Positions 18,878 to 28,723 of a DNA stretch of 64,000 bases are shown in pieces (within the stretch, counting starts at the first letter, position 1; each line of letters opens with the position of its first letter). The notes below the pieces were generated by a model. It was not told where the DNA came from. It made no database searches and was given only the letters and a program-made list of their open reading frames with translations. The DNA is from Gammaproteobacteria bacterium (lineage in GTDB: Bacteria > Pseudomonadota > Gammaproteobacteria > DSM-16500), in NCBI GenBank assembly GCA_021324305.1, contig JAJPJI010000033.1:1-64000 (forward strand), written 5' to 3'. The position numbers and the translations under genes were made by a program.

Positions 18878-18987
18878 ATCATTCTTTGAAATCCGCCGTA
18901 TTTTATTTCTGTCATCATTATTCCATATTAATTCCATAAAAATAATGTTATAAGTTTTTGATTCCCATTTTTTGTCAAGGAGACACC

Positions 18988-20220
18988 ATGTTCACATATA
19001 AAAACAAACTGGCTGCATTCTCATTAGGACTCGTTGCGCTTTACTCTTTCAACGCTTGGGCGCAACCTGTCAATCATCATATTGTGGTTGCACCACAATG
19101 CCTGACGCAAAATCTCAGCACTCCTCACAAAACATTAGCCTCTGCAAATTCACTGTCGTTAATTGATATCACCAATGACGGCATAGACCAACTCATCAAG
19201 GCGAAAGAAAACAACAAAACGCTTTGTGGCGGCTTCATGGATGTATCGCAAGCATGGGATGAATTCAATAGCAAAAACAATATTGCTGTTAACAGCGCAA
19301 CAATATTTCTGCACAAATACGCACAAGCCGGAAAAAAATCCCTGACCGCCGGCAAACTTAATTACGAAATCAAATATCCAGTCCAGGTAAATCAACTGCT
19401 CAAGCAAATCAATCCTCAATTGATGTGGAATAACCTGGGCACCTTGTCTTCAATGAAAGACCGCTACGCCAATTCGGATAATGGCGTCGCAGCCGCCAAC
19501 TGGTTCAAACAGCAAATTGAAAACATAGCCAGGGAAAACAACCGCAGTGATGTCACTGTTACCCTGATTGAGACTGGCACACGCTACAAACAACCCTCCG
19601 TTGTCGCAAAAGTTGGGAGCTCATCCGGACCAGGCATCGTCATCGGTGCGCACATGGACACACTTAACAGCACATTCAGCAACAAGCCAGGAGCCGATGA
19701 TGATGGCAGCGGCAGCGTAACAGTACTTGAAGCCGCGCGAACATTATTATCCAGCGGCATGGAATTCAAAAAACCCATCTATTTCATCTGGTACGCGGCT
19801 GAAGAAGAAGGCCTGGTTGGTTCAGGCTATGTTGTTTCCCAATTCAGGAAACAAAACATTCCTGTCGACGCCGTACTACATTTCGATCTGACTGGTTATG
19901 CATACAATAATGAATCGACGATGTGGCTGATGGATGATTATGTCAACCCGGATTTGGTTAACTATGTTGAAAAACTGATCCAAAACTATGTGAAACGTCC
20001 TATTCAACACGACAAATGTGGTTATGCCTGCAGCGATCATGCGTCCTGGACACAGGAAGGGTATGCCGCAGCCTTGCCTGCTGAGGCAGCATATAAATAT
20101 ACCAATCCGACGATTCATTCCCAACAAGACACGACGGATAAATTGTCTTTGGTGCATATGACCGATTATCTCAAACTGGCAACCGCATTTGCTGTTGAAA
20201 TGGCTGAACCCAAAGCGTAA
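18988..20220 (+). CDS. Secreted M28 family aminopeptidase
   Basis: A 410-residue exported zinc peptidase. AAGGAG is 6 bases before the ATG at 18988, which excludes the upstream in-frame ATG at 18958. The signal peptide ends near YSFNAWA. The metal ligands of family M28 can be read in order: GAHMDT (His222), PGADDDGSGS (bridging Asp), YAAEEEGLVGS (catalytic and ligand Glu), HFDLTGY (Asp) and TIHSQQDT (His). A CGYACSDHASW motif near the C-terminus suggests a disulfide. It resembles the secreted leucyl/lysyl aminopeptidases LapA and LapB of Legionella. It probably degrades peptides outside the cell to supply amino acids. A close paralogue follows. Confidence 0.92.
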   Translation: MFTYKNKLAAFSLGLVALYSFNAWAQPVNHHIVVAPQCLTQNLSTPHKTLASANSLSLIDITNDGIDQLIKAKENNKTLCGGFMDVSQAWDEFNSKNNIAVNSATIFLHKYAQAGKKSLTAGKLNYEIKYPVQVNQLLKQINPQLMWNNLGTLSSMKDRYANSDNGVAAANWFKQQIENIARENNRSDVTVTLIETGTRYKQPSVVAKVGSSSGPGIVIGAHMDTLNSTFSNKPGADDDGSGSVTVLEAARTLLSSGMEFKKPIYFIWYAAEEEGLVGSGYVVSQFRKQNIPVDAVLHFDLTGYAYNNESTMWLMDDYVNPDLVNYVEKLIQNYVKRPIQHDKCGYACSDHASWTQEGYAAALPAEAAYKYTNPTIHSQQDTTDKLSLVHMTDYLKLATAFAVEMAEPKA

Positions 20221-20231
20221 CTAACGAATTC

Positions 20232-20255
20232 CCTGCCTGGAATGTTCCAGGCAGG
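20232..20255 (+). terminator. Inverted repeat between the two M28 genes
   Basis: An 11-bp perfect stem, CCTGCCTGGAA / TTCCAGGCAGG, with a 2-base spacer lies 11 bp after the first peptidase stop. It has no T-run, so partial read-through into the second copy is possible. Confidence 0.55.
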
Positions 20256-20302
20256 AAATGCAATACCCATTGTTACTTAATTCAGTTCAAGGAGAATGAT
20301 TC

Positions 20303-21556
20303 ATGCTTAGGAAACACAAAAAACTCTCGTTATTATCACTTGGCTTGCTGTCATCCATTTCGCTCGCTGTTCAGGCAGCGCCTGCGGCACAAACACATGT
20401 GATTGTCGCACCACAATGCCTGGTCGACAAACTTGCTGACAATTACACAACCCTGTCATCCAGCGAGTCATTAACATTGATTGAAACAAACCCTGCGGGC
20501 ATTGATGCCTTGATTACAGCAAAAAACCAACGCTCAGCCATACCTTGCGGCGGATTCATGGACGTAACCGATGCATGGAATGAATATCATCCGAAAGGAT
20601 TGACTGAATCAAATCGCGCCCAATCATTCCTTAATGGATACACACATCCCAAAAAGCACTTGCTAAACAAATCGAGCAACAATTACAGCATCAAATATCA
20701 GAATCAGGTCAACCAGCTGCTCAAAACTATCAATCCACAAGACATCTGGACAGATCTCACTCATTTCTCTGACACCAGCAAAGGACAATTCCCGGATCGA
20801 TATGCCGGCTCTGATAATGGCGTAAAAGCTGCTCAATGGTTAAAAACCAAGATCGAAGACATGGCTAAAGCAAATAACCGTACGGACGTAACGACATGGA
20901 CTGTCGCTACCGGCACCCAATATAAACAGCCATCTGTGGTCGTTAAAATTGGTAACTCCAATGAGCCGGGTGTCGTAATCGGTGGACACATGGATACCTT
21001 AAACAGTTCATGGGAATTAAAACCTGGGGCAGACGACGATGGCTCTGGTTCAATGACAGTCATGGAAGTGGCAAGAACACTGATTTCAAGCGGCATGAAC
21101 TTCAAAAAACCAATATATATTATCTGGTATTCCGCAGAAGAAATGGGACTGGTCGGTTCAAGCTATGTGGTCAAAGATTTCAAAAATAAAAATATCCCGG
21201 TTGATGCAGTACTTCAACTGGATATGACTGGATATGCCAACCAGAATGATCCCACCATCTGGCTGATCACCGACAACGTCAACAAAGACCTGACTGCATA
21301 CCTCAAAACACTGGTCAACACTTATGTGAAAGTACCTGTCAGCGAGACCAGATGCGGCTATGCTTGCAGTGATCACGCTTCCTGGGATAAGGCAGGATTT
21401 ACCGCCTCTTTCCCATTCGAAGCCAAATTCGGCAATGATGATCCCTACATCCATACTGCTCAAGACACCATGGAAGTATTATCACAAAGCCACATGGCTG
21501 ACTTTGCAAAACTAGGTACTGCCTTTGCCGTGGAATTAGCCGAACCAACTGCTTAA
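20303..21556 (+). CDS. Secreted M28 family aminopeptidase, tandem paralogue
   Basis: A 417-residue exported zinc aminopeptidase, collinear with the preceding protein over its whole length. The signal peptide ends near SLAVQAAPA. The same ligand series is present: GGHMDT, PGADDDGSGS, YSAEEMGLVGS, QLDMTGY and YIHTAQDT, and the CGYACSDHASW motif is also kept. It differs in a longer insert near TDLTHFSDTSKGQF and in EEM instead of EEE at the active-site Glu pair. AAGGAG is 8 bases before the ATG. The duplication may have widened peptide specificity. Confidence 0.92.
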   Translation: MLRKHKKLSLLSLGLLSSISLAVQAAPAAQTHVIVAPQCLVDKLADNYTTLSSSESLTLIETNPAGIDALITAKNQRSAIPCGGFMDVTDAWNEYHPKGLTESNRAQSFLNGYTHPKKHLLNKSSNNYSIKYQNQVNQLLKTINPQDIWTDLTHFSDTSKGQFPDRYAGSDNGVKAAQWLKTKIEDMAKANNRTDVTTWTVATGTQYKQPSVVVKIGNSNEPGVVIGGHMDTLNSSWELKPGADDDGSGSMTVMEVARTLISSGMNFKKPIYIIWYSAEEMGLVGSSYVVKDFKNKNIPVDAVLQLDMTGYANQNDPTIWLITDNVNKDLTAYLKTLVNTYVKVPVSETRCGYACSDHASWDKAGFTASFPFEAKFGNDDPYIHTAQDTMEVLSQSHMADFAKLGTAFAVELAEPTA

Positions 21557-21568
21557 GCCTGCCTCACC

Positions 21569-21597
21569 AACCCGGTATCTATCAAAGGTGCCGGGTT
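21569..21597 (+). terminator. Terminator after the second M28 gene
   Basis: AACCCGG pairs with CCGGGTT around a 15-base loop and is followed by ATTTTAAC, 13 bp after the stop codon. Confidence 0.65.
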
Positions 21598-21778
21598 ATT
21601 TTAACTAATTGATAGAATTATGTATTTTTTAAAGGGACATGCCCGAGCCCTGACAACGTCTGCATTTATTTTATTTATTGAGGACTTTAAGCCTGATTCC
21701 CACCAACACTGGATTGTTATTAGCCATTTAGTAAGAGTAAAATGTTGCCTATTAGTAATAACCCTATAGAGCCCATGT

Positions 21779-22654
21779 ATGTTACACACATTCACAACGC
21801 AGAAATGGAATGAGCATTTCCCTGACTCCACACAAGAGCAGGCAATTAACAACCTTGAGGATGGCCAGATACTCTATTTCCCTCAACTCACATTCTCCCT
21901 GTCTCCTGAAGAACAGTTTTTTCTCTCCCCGGACTACGCCGACCCCCATGCAAAAAATATCAGCTATAATATCAAGGATCATAAATTATGGGGCGTTCAG
22001 CATTTATCTGATTCACAGCATAATCAGTTAAAAGCCATGCTTGACCGCTATTCACGTTATGCTCATGGGCTCATTCAGAATCTGTTGCCGCGCTATGCAC
22101 AGCAAATGATGATTGGAAGAACAAGTTTTAGACCAGTACAAATCAGCAATCGAAAAACCTCATATCGCAAGGATGATAAACGCCTGCATGTGGATGCCTT
22201 TCCATCTGCTCCCAACCAGGGCAAACGCATTCTTCGTGTATTCTGCAATATCAATCCCAATGGTGAAGATCGTGTCTGGCGTGTCGGAGAACCATTTGAA
22301 AAAGTAGCCAATCACTTTCTTCACCAGATTGGCAAACCATTTCCATGCAGTGCAGCCTTGTTGAGAATGCTGCGAATTACAAAAAGTTATCGCACTTTAT
22401 ACGATCATTATATGCTGCAAATGCATAACCGCATGAAGGCAGACGAACATTATCAAAAAAATTGCGCGCAACAGGAGCTTCGTTTGCCGCCCGGAAGCAC
22501 CTGGATTGTGCAAACAGACCATGTTTCACACGCTGCCATGAGTGGTCAGCATCTGCTGGAACAAACTTTTTATCTGCCAGTGAAGGCAATGAAAGATGAA
22601 ACAAAATCTCCGCTGAGGGTACTGGAAAAGATACTCAGGCAAAAGCTGGCGTGA
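21779..22654 (+). CDS. kdoO: Kdo hydroxylase, Fe(II)/2-oxoglutarate-dependent
   Basis: A 291-residue protein of the Kdo-hydroxylase family (PF11004 type). These enzymes hydroxylate the inner Kdo sugar of lipopolysaccharide to Ko. The facial triad can be read: the H-x-D of RLHVDAFPS (His137, Asp139) and a later His in TDHVSHAAMSGQH or QHLLEQTFYL. The family segments GKRILRVFCNINP and RVWRVGEPFE are well conserved. No Shine-Dalgarno site is clear before the ATG. It stands alone between the M28 terminator and the convergent effector candidate. The enzyme acts at the cytoplasmic face on Kdo2-lipid A and changes the acid stability and charge of the core. Confidence 0.88.
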   Translation: MLHTFTTQKWNEHFPDSTQEQAINNLEDGQILYFPQLTFSLSPEEQFFLSPDYADPHAKNISYNIKDHKLWGVQHLSDSQHNQLKAMLDRYSRYAHGLIQNLLPRYAQQMMIGRTSFRPVQISNRKTSYRKDDKRLHVDAFPSAPNQGKRILRVFCNINPNGEDRVWRVGEPFEKVANHFLHQIGKPFPCSAALLRMLRITKSYRTLYDHYMLQMHNRMKADEHYQKNCAQQELRLPPGSTWIVQTDHVSHAAMSGQHLLEQTFYLPVKAMKDETKSPLRVLEKILRQKLA

Positions 22655-22792
22655 ATCTTTGTAGTTCCCCCATAAAGATTCTTAAAAATCAGCTCGCGAT
22701 GAGGTTCATTCGCAGACTTGTGATGACGAGTACAGATAAGTGTCCGCAGCAATGCTCCGGACCCAAACCCTCCCATTCTGAATGACTACAAT

Positions 22793-24484
22793 TCATACTG
22801 TTTGCGGCTGTTTCAGGCTTGCGCTCTTTTGAATCTGAATCTCACCTTTAGTTAACGATGTTTCATATTCTTTTAATTCATCAGTCATATACGAACTGGT
22901 ACGCAAACCTTTTGCTCGACTGACATCCATACTTAACAACTCCCTGATTCGCTTATCCTCATCTACGGTTACTGACTTGGCCTGTTTTACATTTGCTAGA
23001 ACTTGAGCCTTGGCTCCCCCAACAATGTTCTGCCATGTTTCAGTCATGCCATATTTCACTTTTTCGGATGTCTTAGATAATATCCCAAATCCGAGGATAC
23101 CAGATTCTTCGCGCAAAAAATTATATCGTGAATCGTTTCTTGATAATTCAGCAATAATATCGCAAATAATCAGGTTATCCTTGGCTGCCTGGATGCACGT
23201 TAATACAGTATTAGACATGATTGACTTCTTCTGTTTCGCATCAAGCGCAGTATTCTCGTCGAGATTCTTCCCCAAAGCAGAGATCAGCATCAACATGAAA
23301 TTTTTAGTCAATCCCTTATCTGCCGCCAGGAATTTGAATTGATCCCGACTACAAAAATCGACAAGCTGCTGTAAAATTTCAGTTCCTGCTTTTGTGTTGG
23401 TTTTAATGAAATCACGTGTCAACGGTATGAGTATTTTTGATTTCTCATCCATGGTCATGGTTGAATCGGCCGCCAAATCCCTGCCCAATGCAACAACAAC
23501 CAGCGCTCTTAATTGATTCGCAATCGCCTGATCAGGATAGCCTTTGAGGCTTTTCTCTAATTCATCAAGAGGAATATTCCTGATCAACACTTCACCCAGA
23601 TAGAGATTATCGATTATTGGATCATTCGAAATTCGAGGTGCATGTACAAAATTACCTTGTTGAAAATTGGCTTCATCACGCATGTATTTTTCATTATCAT
23701 CAACAAGCATTGCCAGAGCCTTGCGAATATCTTCAAATAGCTCTCCAGCGGCCTCGACATACATCCACTTAGTTGTTGCGGTTGCATCCGTTTTTCCCTG
23801 TCTTGCAATATGCTCGCCAATTTGCTGTGAGACAGATTTTTTCAGAAATTGCCGGTCTTTTCCAAATGCTTCATCAAAAGCACGATACATTTCATCAGAC
23901 AGCATCATTTCATCTTTGAGCGCATCATCGAGACGGTTTAACGCTTCCATTAATCTTTCTGTTTCTTTTGGCTGTAAATACTTGGGATCAGCACTGCCTG
24001 TGGCAATACTAATCAGCAAATTGGTCACCTCCGTACGTTCGTCCTTATCTGCAAACAGCGCTACTACCTCTCCACTGATTAATTTGTTCCATACTGCCAA
24101 TCTGTCAGCATCTTTTTCTGGATGGAGTACTTCTACTGGCTCACCTTTCAGGACGGCTTCAAGCTGCTGTTTCAGCATTGCCTTGGCGAATCCATAGGTA
24201 ATTCGCTGTGAAGCAATTAGTGACTCAACATTATTTTCCGCCAGTATCTCCAATGTAGCGCGCAGCATATTGCGATTATCAATCAGAATACTGCGCTTTA
24301 ATTTTTCTCGCTCCGCCTCATAAAAAAACCCATTGGGGAGCTTGTGCAGGCTTTCAAGATTACCAATATTGTCAGATATTTTTCGTATGTTATTAATTGG
24401 ACCATCATTGTCCCACAGGACAACACGCTTGGGTAAACTTTTCTTGCTCGTTTGGGTTTTCTTTGAACGCTCATCTCGCTGCAT
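22793..24484 (-). CDS. 563-residue protein with an N-terminal HAD-like motif; effector candidate
   Basis: I do not recognise the family as a whole. Residues 21-30 read VVLWDNDGPI, which resembles HAD-superfamily motif I (hhhhDxDG, Asp25 and Asp27), and about 55 residues later LEILAENNVESLIASQR resembles HAD motif II. No motif III or IV is evident, and the rest is helical, charged and without membrane segments or a signal peptide. The C-terminus is polar (ELKEYETSLTKGE then KQPQ). GAGGAAG precedes the ATG. It is a lone gene, convergent with kdoO, upstream of nothing in its own strand nearby. Large, single, helical, cytosolic proteins of this kind in Legionellales are often type IV effectors; that is only an inference here. 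Confidence 0.75.
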   Translation of the reverse strand: MQRDERSKKTQTSKKSLPKRVVLWDNDGPINNIRKISDNIGNLESLHKLPNGFFYEAEREKLKRSILIDNRNMLRATLEILAENNVESLIASQRITYGFAKAMLKQQLEAVLKGEPVEVLHPEKDADRLAVWNKLISGEVVALFADKDERTEVTNLLISIATGSADPKYLQPKETERLMEALNRLDDALKDEMMLSDEMYRAFDEAFGKDRQFLKKSVSQQIGEHIARQGKTDATATTKWMYVEAAGELFEDIRKALAMLVDDNEKYMRDEANFQQGNFVHAPRISNDPIIDNLYLGEVLIRNIPLDELEKSLKGYPDQAIANQLRALVVVALGRDLAADSTMTMDEKSKILIPLTRDFIKTNTKAGTEILQQLVDFCSRDQFKFLAADKGLTKNFMLMLISALGKNLDENTALDAKQKKSIMSNTVLTCIQAAKDNLIICDIIAELSRNDSRYNFLREESGILGFGILSKTSEKVKYGMTETWQNIVGGAKAQVLANVKQAKSVTVDEDKRIRELLSMDVSRAKGLRTSSYMTDELKEYETSLTKGEIQIQKSASLKQPQTV

Positions 24485-24609
24485 AAAAACTTCCTCGTAT
24501 GCTTGTTACTTATTGTATAGCACACTCAAATTGCATATTGCACGCAGCATCCGCATTTGCAACAGATGAGAAGAACAGAAAAATGAAAATCAAACATGGA
24601 ATCAAAGAA

Positions 24610-25545
24610 CTAACAAGACGTTCCTGTGCTTGCCATCGCGACATCAGGCGCAGCCAGTAAACGCTGCGGTTTGACACGACCATCCGACATAACTTCGCCT
24701 ATGCCAAGAAACCTGCCATCATCGGAAAATAGCCGCACCATCGAACTATGCAAAGGAAAACTCGCACGCACCGGCTGGCCCATGCGCAAATAGAAAGCAG
24801 CAGAAGTGGAAAGCCTGACAGCTGGATAAGATTGCACTGCCGTATCTACAGACAGAAGGCAGTCCAACAATCCTTCAATGCCTTTACTTTCAACAATCGA
24901 CTCCAGTTCAGGCAACGTATACATCATAGCATCAGCGTATGGCGACACAGCCGTACGCCGCAATTCCGTGACATGCGCCCCGCAGCCCAATTCACTGCCA
25001 ATATCTTCTACCAGCGTACGCACATAAGTACCTTTGCTGCAATGCACATTAAAGGTCAGATATTCGTTCTCGAGATTATCCAGCTGCAGTTTATAAATTG
25101 TGATCCGGCGCGACTTACGCTCAATTTCAATGCCGCGCCTTGCTAGTTCATACAATGGCTTACCCTGGAATTTGATCGCTGAAAACATGGGCGGTACCTG
25201 GTCAATTTCACCCTGAAATTTTTTCATCACCTCTTCAACGCGCGCAACAGAGAGGCCAGCAACCGGTTGTGTATCAATCACCTCACCCTCGATATCTCCT
25301 GTTGTGGTACGTACACCCAGTTTTGCAACTACACAGTATGATTTGTCAGATTCCAGCAAAAACTGTGAAAATTTGGTTGCCTCGCCAAAACAAAGCGGCA
25401 GCATGCCGGTTGCGATCGGGTCCAGGCTACCTGTATGCCCGGCCTTTTTGGCATTGAATAAACGCTTTACGCGCTGTAACGAGCCATTTGATGTCAAGCC
25501 AGCTGGTTTGTCGAGTAATAAAATACCGTGTATTTGGCGGCGCAT
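24610..25545 (-). CDS. truB: tRNA pseudouridine(55) synthase TruB
   Basis: A 311-residue enzyme making pseudouridine 55 in the T-loop of tRNAs. LLLDKPAGLTSN opens the protein, and the catalytic aspartate is Asp42 in GHTGSLDPIATGMLP. The YxCxAKLGVxTxTxD segment and the C-terminal PUA-like region (VRLFSDDGRFLGIGEV) are present. It is the last gene of the tRNA-fMet/rimP/nusA/infB/rbfA/truB cluster, 62 bp after rbfA, an arrangement common in Gammaproteobacteria. Length normal. Confidence 0.96.
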   Translation of the reverse strand: MRRQIHGILLLDKPAGLTSNGSLQRVKRLFNAKKAGHTGSLDPIATGMLPLCFGEATKFSQFLLESDKSYCVVAKLGVRTTTGDIEGEVIDTQPVAGLSVARVEEVMKKFQGEIDQVPPMFSAIKFQGKPLYELARRGIEIERKSRRITIYKLQLDNLENEYLTFNVHCSKGTYVRTLVEDIGSELGCGAHVTELRRTAVSPYADAMMYTLPELESIVESKGIEGLLDCLLSVDTAVQSYPAVRLSTSAAFYLRMGQPVRASFPLHSSMVRLFSDDGRFLGIGEVMSDGRVKPQRLLAAPDVAMASTGTSC

Positions 25546-25607
25546 GGATATATATCCTGTTTTATTGATCTGTCATGCTGGACAATTTTTTATTAATTAT
25601 TGTTTCT

Positions 25608-25973
25608 TTACTTCTTGTCAGATTTCTTCATTGCGGAATCGATTAATGTCGAGATCCGAAATCCGTGCGCCGTCGTTTCATCATAAACAAATTTCAATTC
25701 AGGAATGATACGCAAATCAACTTCTTTTGCCAGATGATAACGCAGCGATTTCGCCGCCCGGTTAAGAGCAGTAACGGTTTGCTGGATTTTTTCTTTTTCA
25801 TCCATCAAAACACTGACATATATTTTAGCGTAGGATAGATCACGGCTCACATTCACGCCTGTTATGGTAACGAGACGAAAACGGTCGTCAGTCATGTCCT
25901 GCAAGAGTAATTGCGCCAGTGCTTTCTGAATCAGATCTGCTACGCGTTGCGTACGCTCAAAGCCTCGTTTCAT
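25608..25973 (-). CDS. rbfA: 30S ribosome-binding factor RbfA
   Basis: A 121-residue KH-fold protein that helps late 30S maturation and 16S 5'-end processing. RTQRVADLIQKALAQLL at the start, VTITGVNVSRDLSYAKIYVSVL in the middle and the RIIPELKFVYDET segment near the end are diagnostic. It begins 4 bp after the infB stop and lies before truB on the same strand, so it is translated from the same message. Size and motifs are typical. Confidence 0.96.
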   Translation of the reverse strand: MKRGFERTQRVADLIQKALAQLLLQDMTDDRFRLVTITGVNVSRDLSYAKIYVSVLMDEKEKIQQTVTALNRAAKSLRYHLAKEVDLRIIPELKFVYDETTAHGFRISTLIDSAMKKSDKK

Positions 25974-25977
25974 TGGC

Positions 25978-28596
25978 TTAAATTTCTCGCTTCACTTCGA
26001 TTTTTTCGAATACTTCAATCTGGTCGCCAGGCTTGATGTCATTGTAATTCCTGACCGCAATGCCACATTCCATGCCGTGACGAACTTCGGAAACGTCATC
26101 CTTGAAGCGACGCAATGATTCAAGAGATCCTTCAAAAATAACCACATTGTCACGCAACACTCGAATAGGGAAGTTTCGCTTGATAATGCCTTCCGTCACC
26201 ATGCAACCAGCAACCGCCCCAGTCTTGGAGGAACGGAATACTTCACGCACCTGCGCAAGGCCGATGACTTTTTCATGAATTTCTGGTGCAAGCGCTCCGC
26301 TAATCGCTTTCTTGACCTGATTGATTACATCATAAATGATATTATAGTAGTGAACATCCACACCATTGGTTTCCATTAACTTGCGTGCTTCTGCGTTAGC
26401 ACGTACGTTAAATGCAATGATAATTGCCTTGGATGCGATAGCGAGGTTCACGTCGCTCTCATTGATTCCACCAATGCCACTGGAAATTATGTTCACTTTT
26501 ACTTCTGACCCTGACAGTTCAGTCAAAGCCTGTCTTAATGCCTCAACCGACCCAAGCACATCTGCTTTTAAAACGATATTCAGAGTGGTGGTGACGGCTT
26601 TTTCTTCTTCTATACGCTGTAATAAATCTTCCAGTTTTGGTGCCTGCCGCGCCAGTTTGGTCTCGCGGGCCTTGGTCTGACGGAAAACAGCGACTTCGCG
26701 TGCGCGCTTTTCATCGGAAACGATAATAAAATCATCGCCCGCCTGCGGAACACCGGAAAGACCGAGAATTTCCACAGGAATTGATGGACCGGCACTTTCA
26801 ATAGACCGGCCATTCTCATCAAACAATGCGCGAATGCGTCCGTACTCCAGTCCGGCAAGAATAATATCTCCCTTATGCAGCGTTCCTTGCTGAATCAGCA
26901 CACTCATCACTGCACCACGGCCCCGATCAAGCCGGGATTCAATCACTACACCACGCGCTGGGCAATCTGCCACCGCTTTCAATTCAAGAACTTCCGCTTG
27001 TACCAGTACGGAATCAAGAAGGTTATCCACGCCCATACCTGTCTTGGCAGAAATAGGCACAAACATGACATCACCACCCCACTCTTCAGGTATCAGGCCA
27101 TGTTTAACTAATTCATTTTTCACTCTTTCCGGATCAACGCCGTGTTTATCCATTTTGTTGACTGCGACGACAATAGGCACATTGGCTGCCTTGGCATGCT
27201 GAATAGCTTCTACAGTTTGCGGCATGACACCGTCATCTGCTGCCACAACCAGAATAACGATATCCGTCAATTTCGCGCCGCGGGCACGCATGGCTGTAAA
27301 AGCAGCATGGCCTGGCGTATCAAGAAAGGTAATCGTGCCTTTTGGTGTTTGCACATGATAGGCACCGATATGCTGGGTAATACCACCAGCTTCGGACGCT
27401 GCGACTTTTGTCGTGCGAATATAATCAAGCAGGGTGGTTTTACCATGGTCGACGTGTCCCATGATCGTGATCACTGGTGGACGCGGCATGGCCTCACCGG
27501 TAACTTCCGTTGACTTCGCCAATTCTTCTTCGATTGCATCAGAGCTGACCGGCTTGGCCTTATGACCCATTTCCTCAACAACCAGAACAGCGGTATCCTG
27601 ATCAATAGCCTGATTGATTGTGGCTATCATGCCCAATTTCATCATGACTTTGATAACTTCCGCCGCCTTGACAGACATTCTCTGCGCCAGGTCACCCAGA
27701 TTAATGGTTTCAGGGATTTCTACTTCACGAATGACTGGAGCAGTGGGTTTGGTAAATGCCTGCACCTTAACCTTGGCATGCGCGCCAGAACGTGACTTGC
27801 CAGATTTACGGAACGCGAGATCCAGATCATCGTCATCTACCCTGAGCACACGGCTTAAATCAGCACCCCTGGCAAGCAGCGCTTCAAAATTTCGCTCGCT
27901 GTCGCGGGAGGTATCACGTACTTTCTTTTTCTTTTTGCCTCTATCCTGTTCCGTCTCTTCCACATCTTCGGCAGTACGATGTTTCTCTTTGCGCTTCGCA
28001 ACGTGCTTGGCTTTCTCTTCTGCCGTTTCTTCTTTGGTTTCAGCTACAGCTGGAGCTTCTCCGATAACAGCAGTTTGTTCAGGCTGTGCAACCGGCGCAG
28101 ACCCCACAGTCTCAACCGATGGCGCCGCTGCTTCGACAACTGGGTTTTCTTCAACCTCCTCAGTCACCACATGCGGAATTTTCTCTTGTATCTCAATTAC
28201 TTCCATGCCTTCCGGTTTGACATGAACTTCTTCCGGCTTGCCTTTGGTCTCTTCTTCTGCCAAAGCACGCTTAACATAGGTGCGTTTTTTACGAACCTGA
28301 ATACTGACCGTCTTACCCGGGCCATGTGACCCGCCAAGCTTGATTTCGCTCGTTTTTGCACGCCGCAAGACAATTTTTTCAGGTGCAGCATCCTGTTTGG
28401 CACCATGATGCTGCTGGAGGTAGCGAAGCAGCTTTTGTTTTTCTTCTTCGCTAACTAGATCATTGATCGTTCCAATGCTAATGCCCGCGTCTTTAAATTG
28501 GCCAAGCAAACGATCAGGCTTAACGCCAATCTCATCGGCAAATTGCTTTACTGATACACCTTCTTTTTCGGTATCTTGTACTACTTTTTTCACCAC
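25978..28596 (-). CDS. infB: Translation initiation factor IF-2
   Basis: About 872 residues. The N-terminal IF2-N domain ([24 protein letters not shown]) is followed by a long Ala/Glu/Pro/Lys linker, a second IF2-N-like segment, and then the GTPase core: GHVDHGKTT (G1), DTPGHAAF (G3) and NKMDK (G4). Domains II-IV end with the C2 domain that binds fMet-tRNA. The open frame begins at a TTG at 28614, but GGAGG lies 9 bases before a GTG at 28596, so translation most likely starts there (the next codon, 28593, is also GTG). It is preceded by nusA with a 127-bp gap and followed by rbfA after 4 bp. Confidence 0.96.
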   Translation of the reverse strand: MVKKVVQDTEKEGVSVKQFADEIGVKPDRLLGQFKDAGISIGTINDLVSEEEKQKLLRYLQQHHGAKQDAAPEKIVLRRAKTSEIKLGGSHGPGKTVSIQVRKKRTYVKRALAEEETKGKPEEVHVKPEGMEVIEIQEKIPHVVTEEVEENPVVEAAAPSVETVGSAPVAQPEQTAVIGEAPAVAETKEETAEEKAKHVAKRKEKHRTAEDVEETEQDRGKKKKKVRDTSRDSERNFEALLARGADLSRVLRVDDDDLDLAFRKSGKSRSGAHAKVKVQAFTKPTAPVIREVEIPETINLGDLAQRMSVKAAEVIKVMMKLGMIATINQAIDQDTAVLVVEEMGHKAKPVSSDAIEEELAKSTEVTGEAMPRPPVITIMGHVDHGKTTLLDYIRTTKVAASEAGGITQHIGAYHVQTPKGTITFLDTPGHAAFTAMRARGAKLTDIVILVVAADDGVMPQTVEAIQHAKAANVPIVVAVNKMDKHGVDPERVKNELVKHGLIPEEWGGDVMFVPISAKTGMGVDNLLDSVLVQAEVLELKAVADCPARGVVIESRLDRGRGAVMSVLIQQGTLHKGDIILAGLEYGRIRALFDENGRSIESAGPSIPVEILGLSGVPQAGDDFIIVSDEKRAREVAVFRQTKARETKLARQAPKLEDLLQRIEEEKAVTTTLNIVLKADVLGSVEALRQALTELSGSEVKVNIISSGIGGINESDVNLAIASKAIIIAFNVRANAEARKLMETNGVDVHYYNIIYDVINQVKKAISGALAPEIHEKVIGLAQVREVFRSSKTGAVAGCMVTEGIIKRNFPIRVLRDNVVIFEGSLESLRRFKDDVSEVRHGMECGIAVRNYNDIKPGDQIEVFEKIEVKREI

Positions 28597-28723
28597 GCGA
28601 ACTTGCCTCCACAATACCCATCACAACTATAAAAAGTATAGCTAAAAAACCGCCAGCTGCTGAGCCCGGAAACAGGTATGATTGCTGATTTGCAGCGCAG
28701 CTACGCTATGGGTTTGAATCTTG

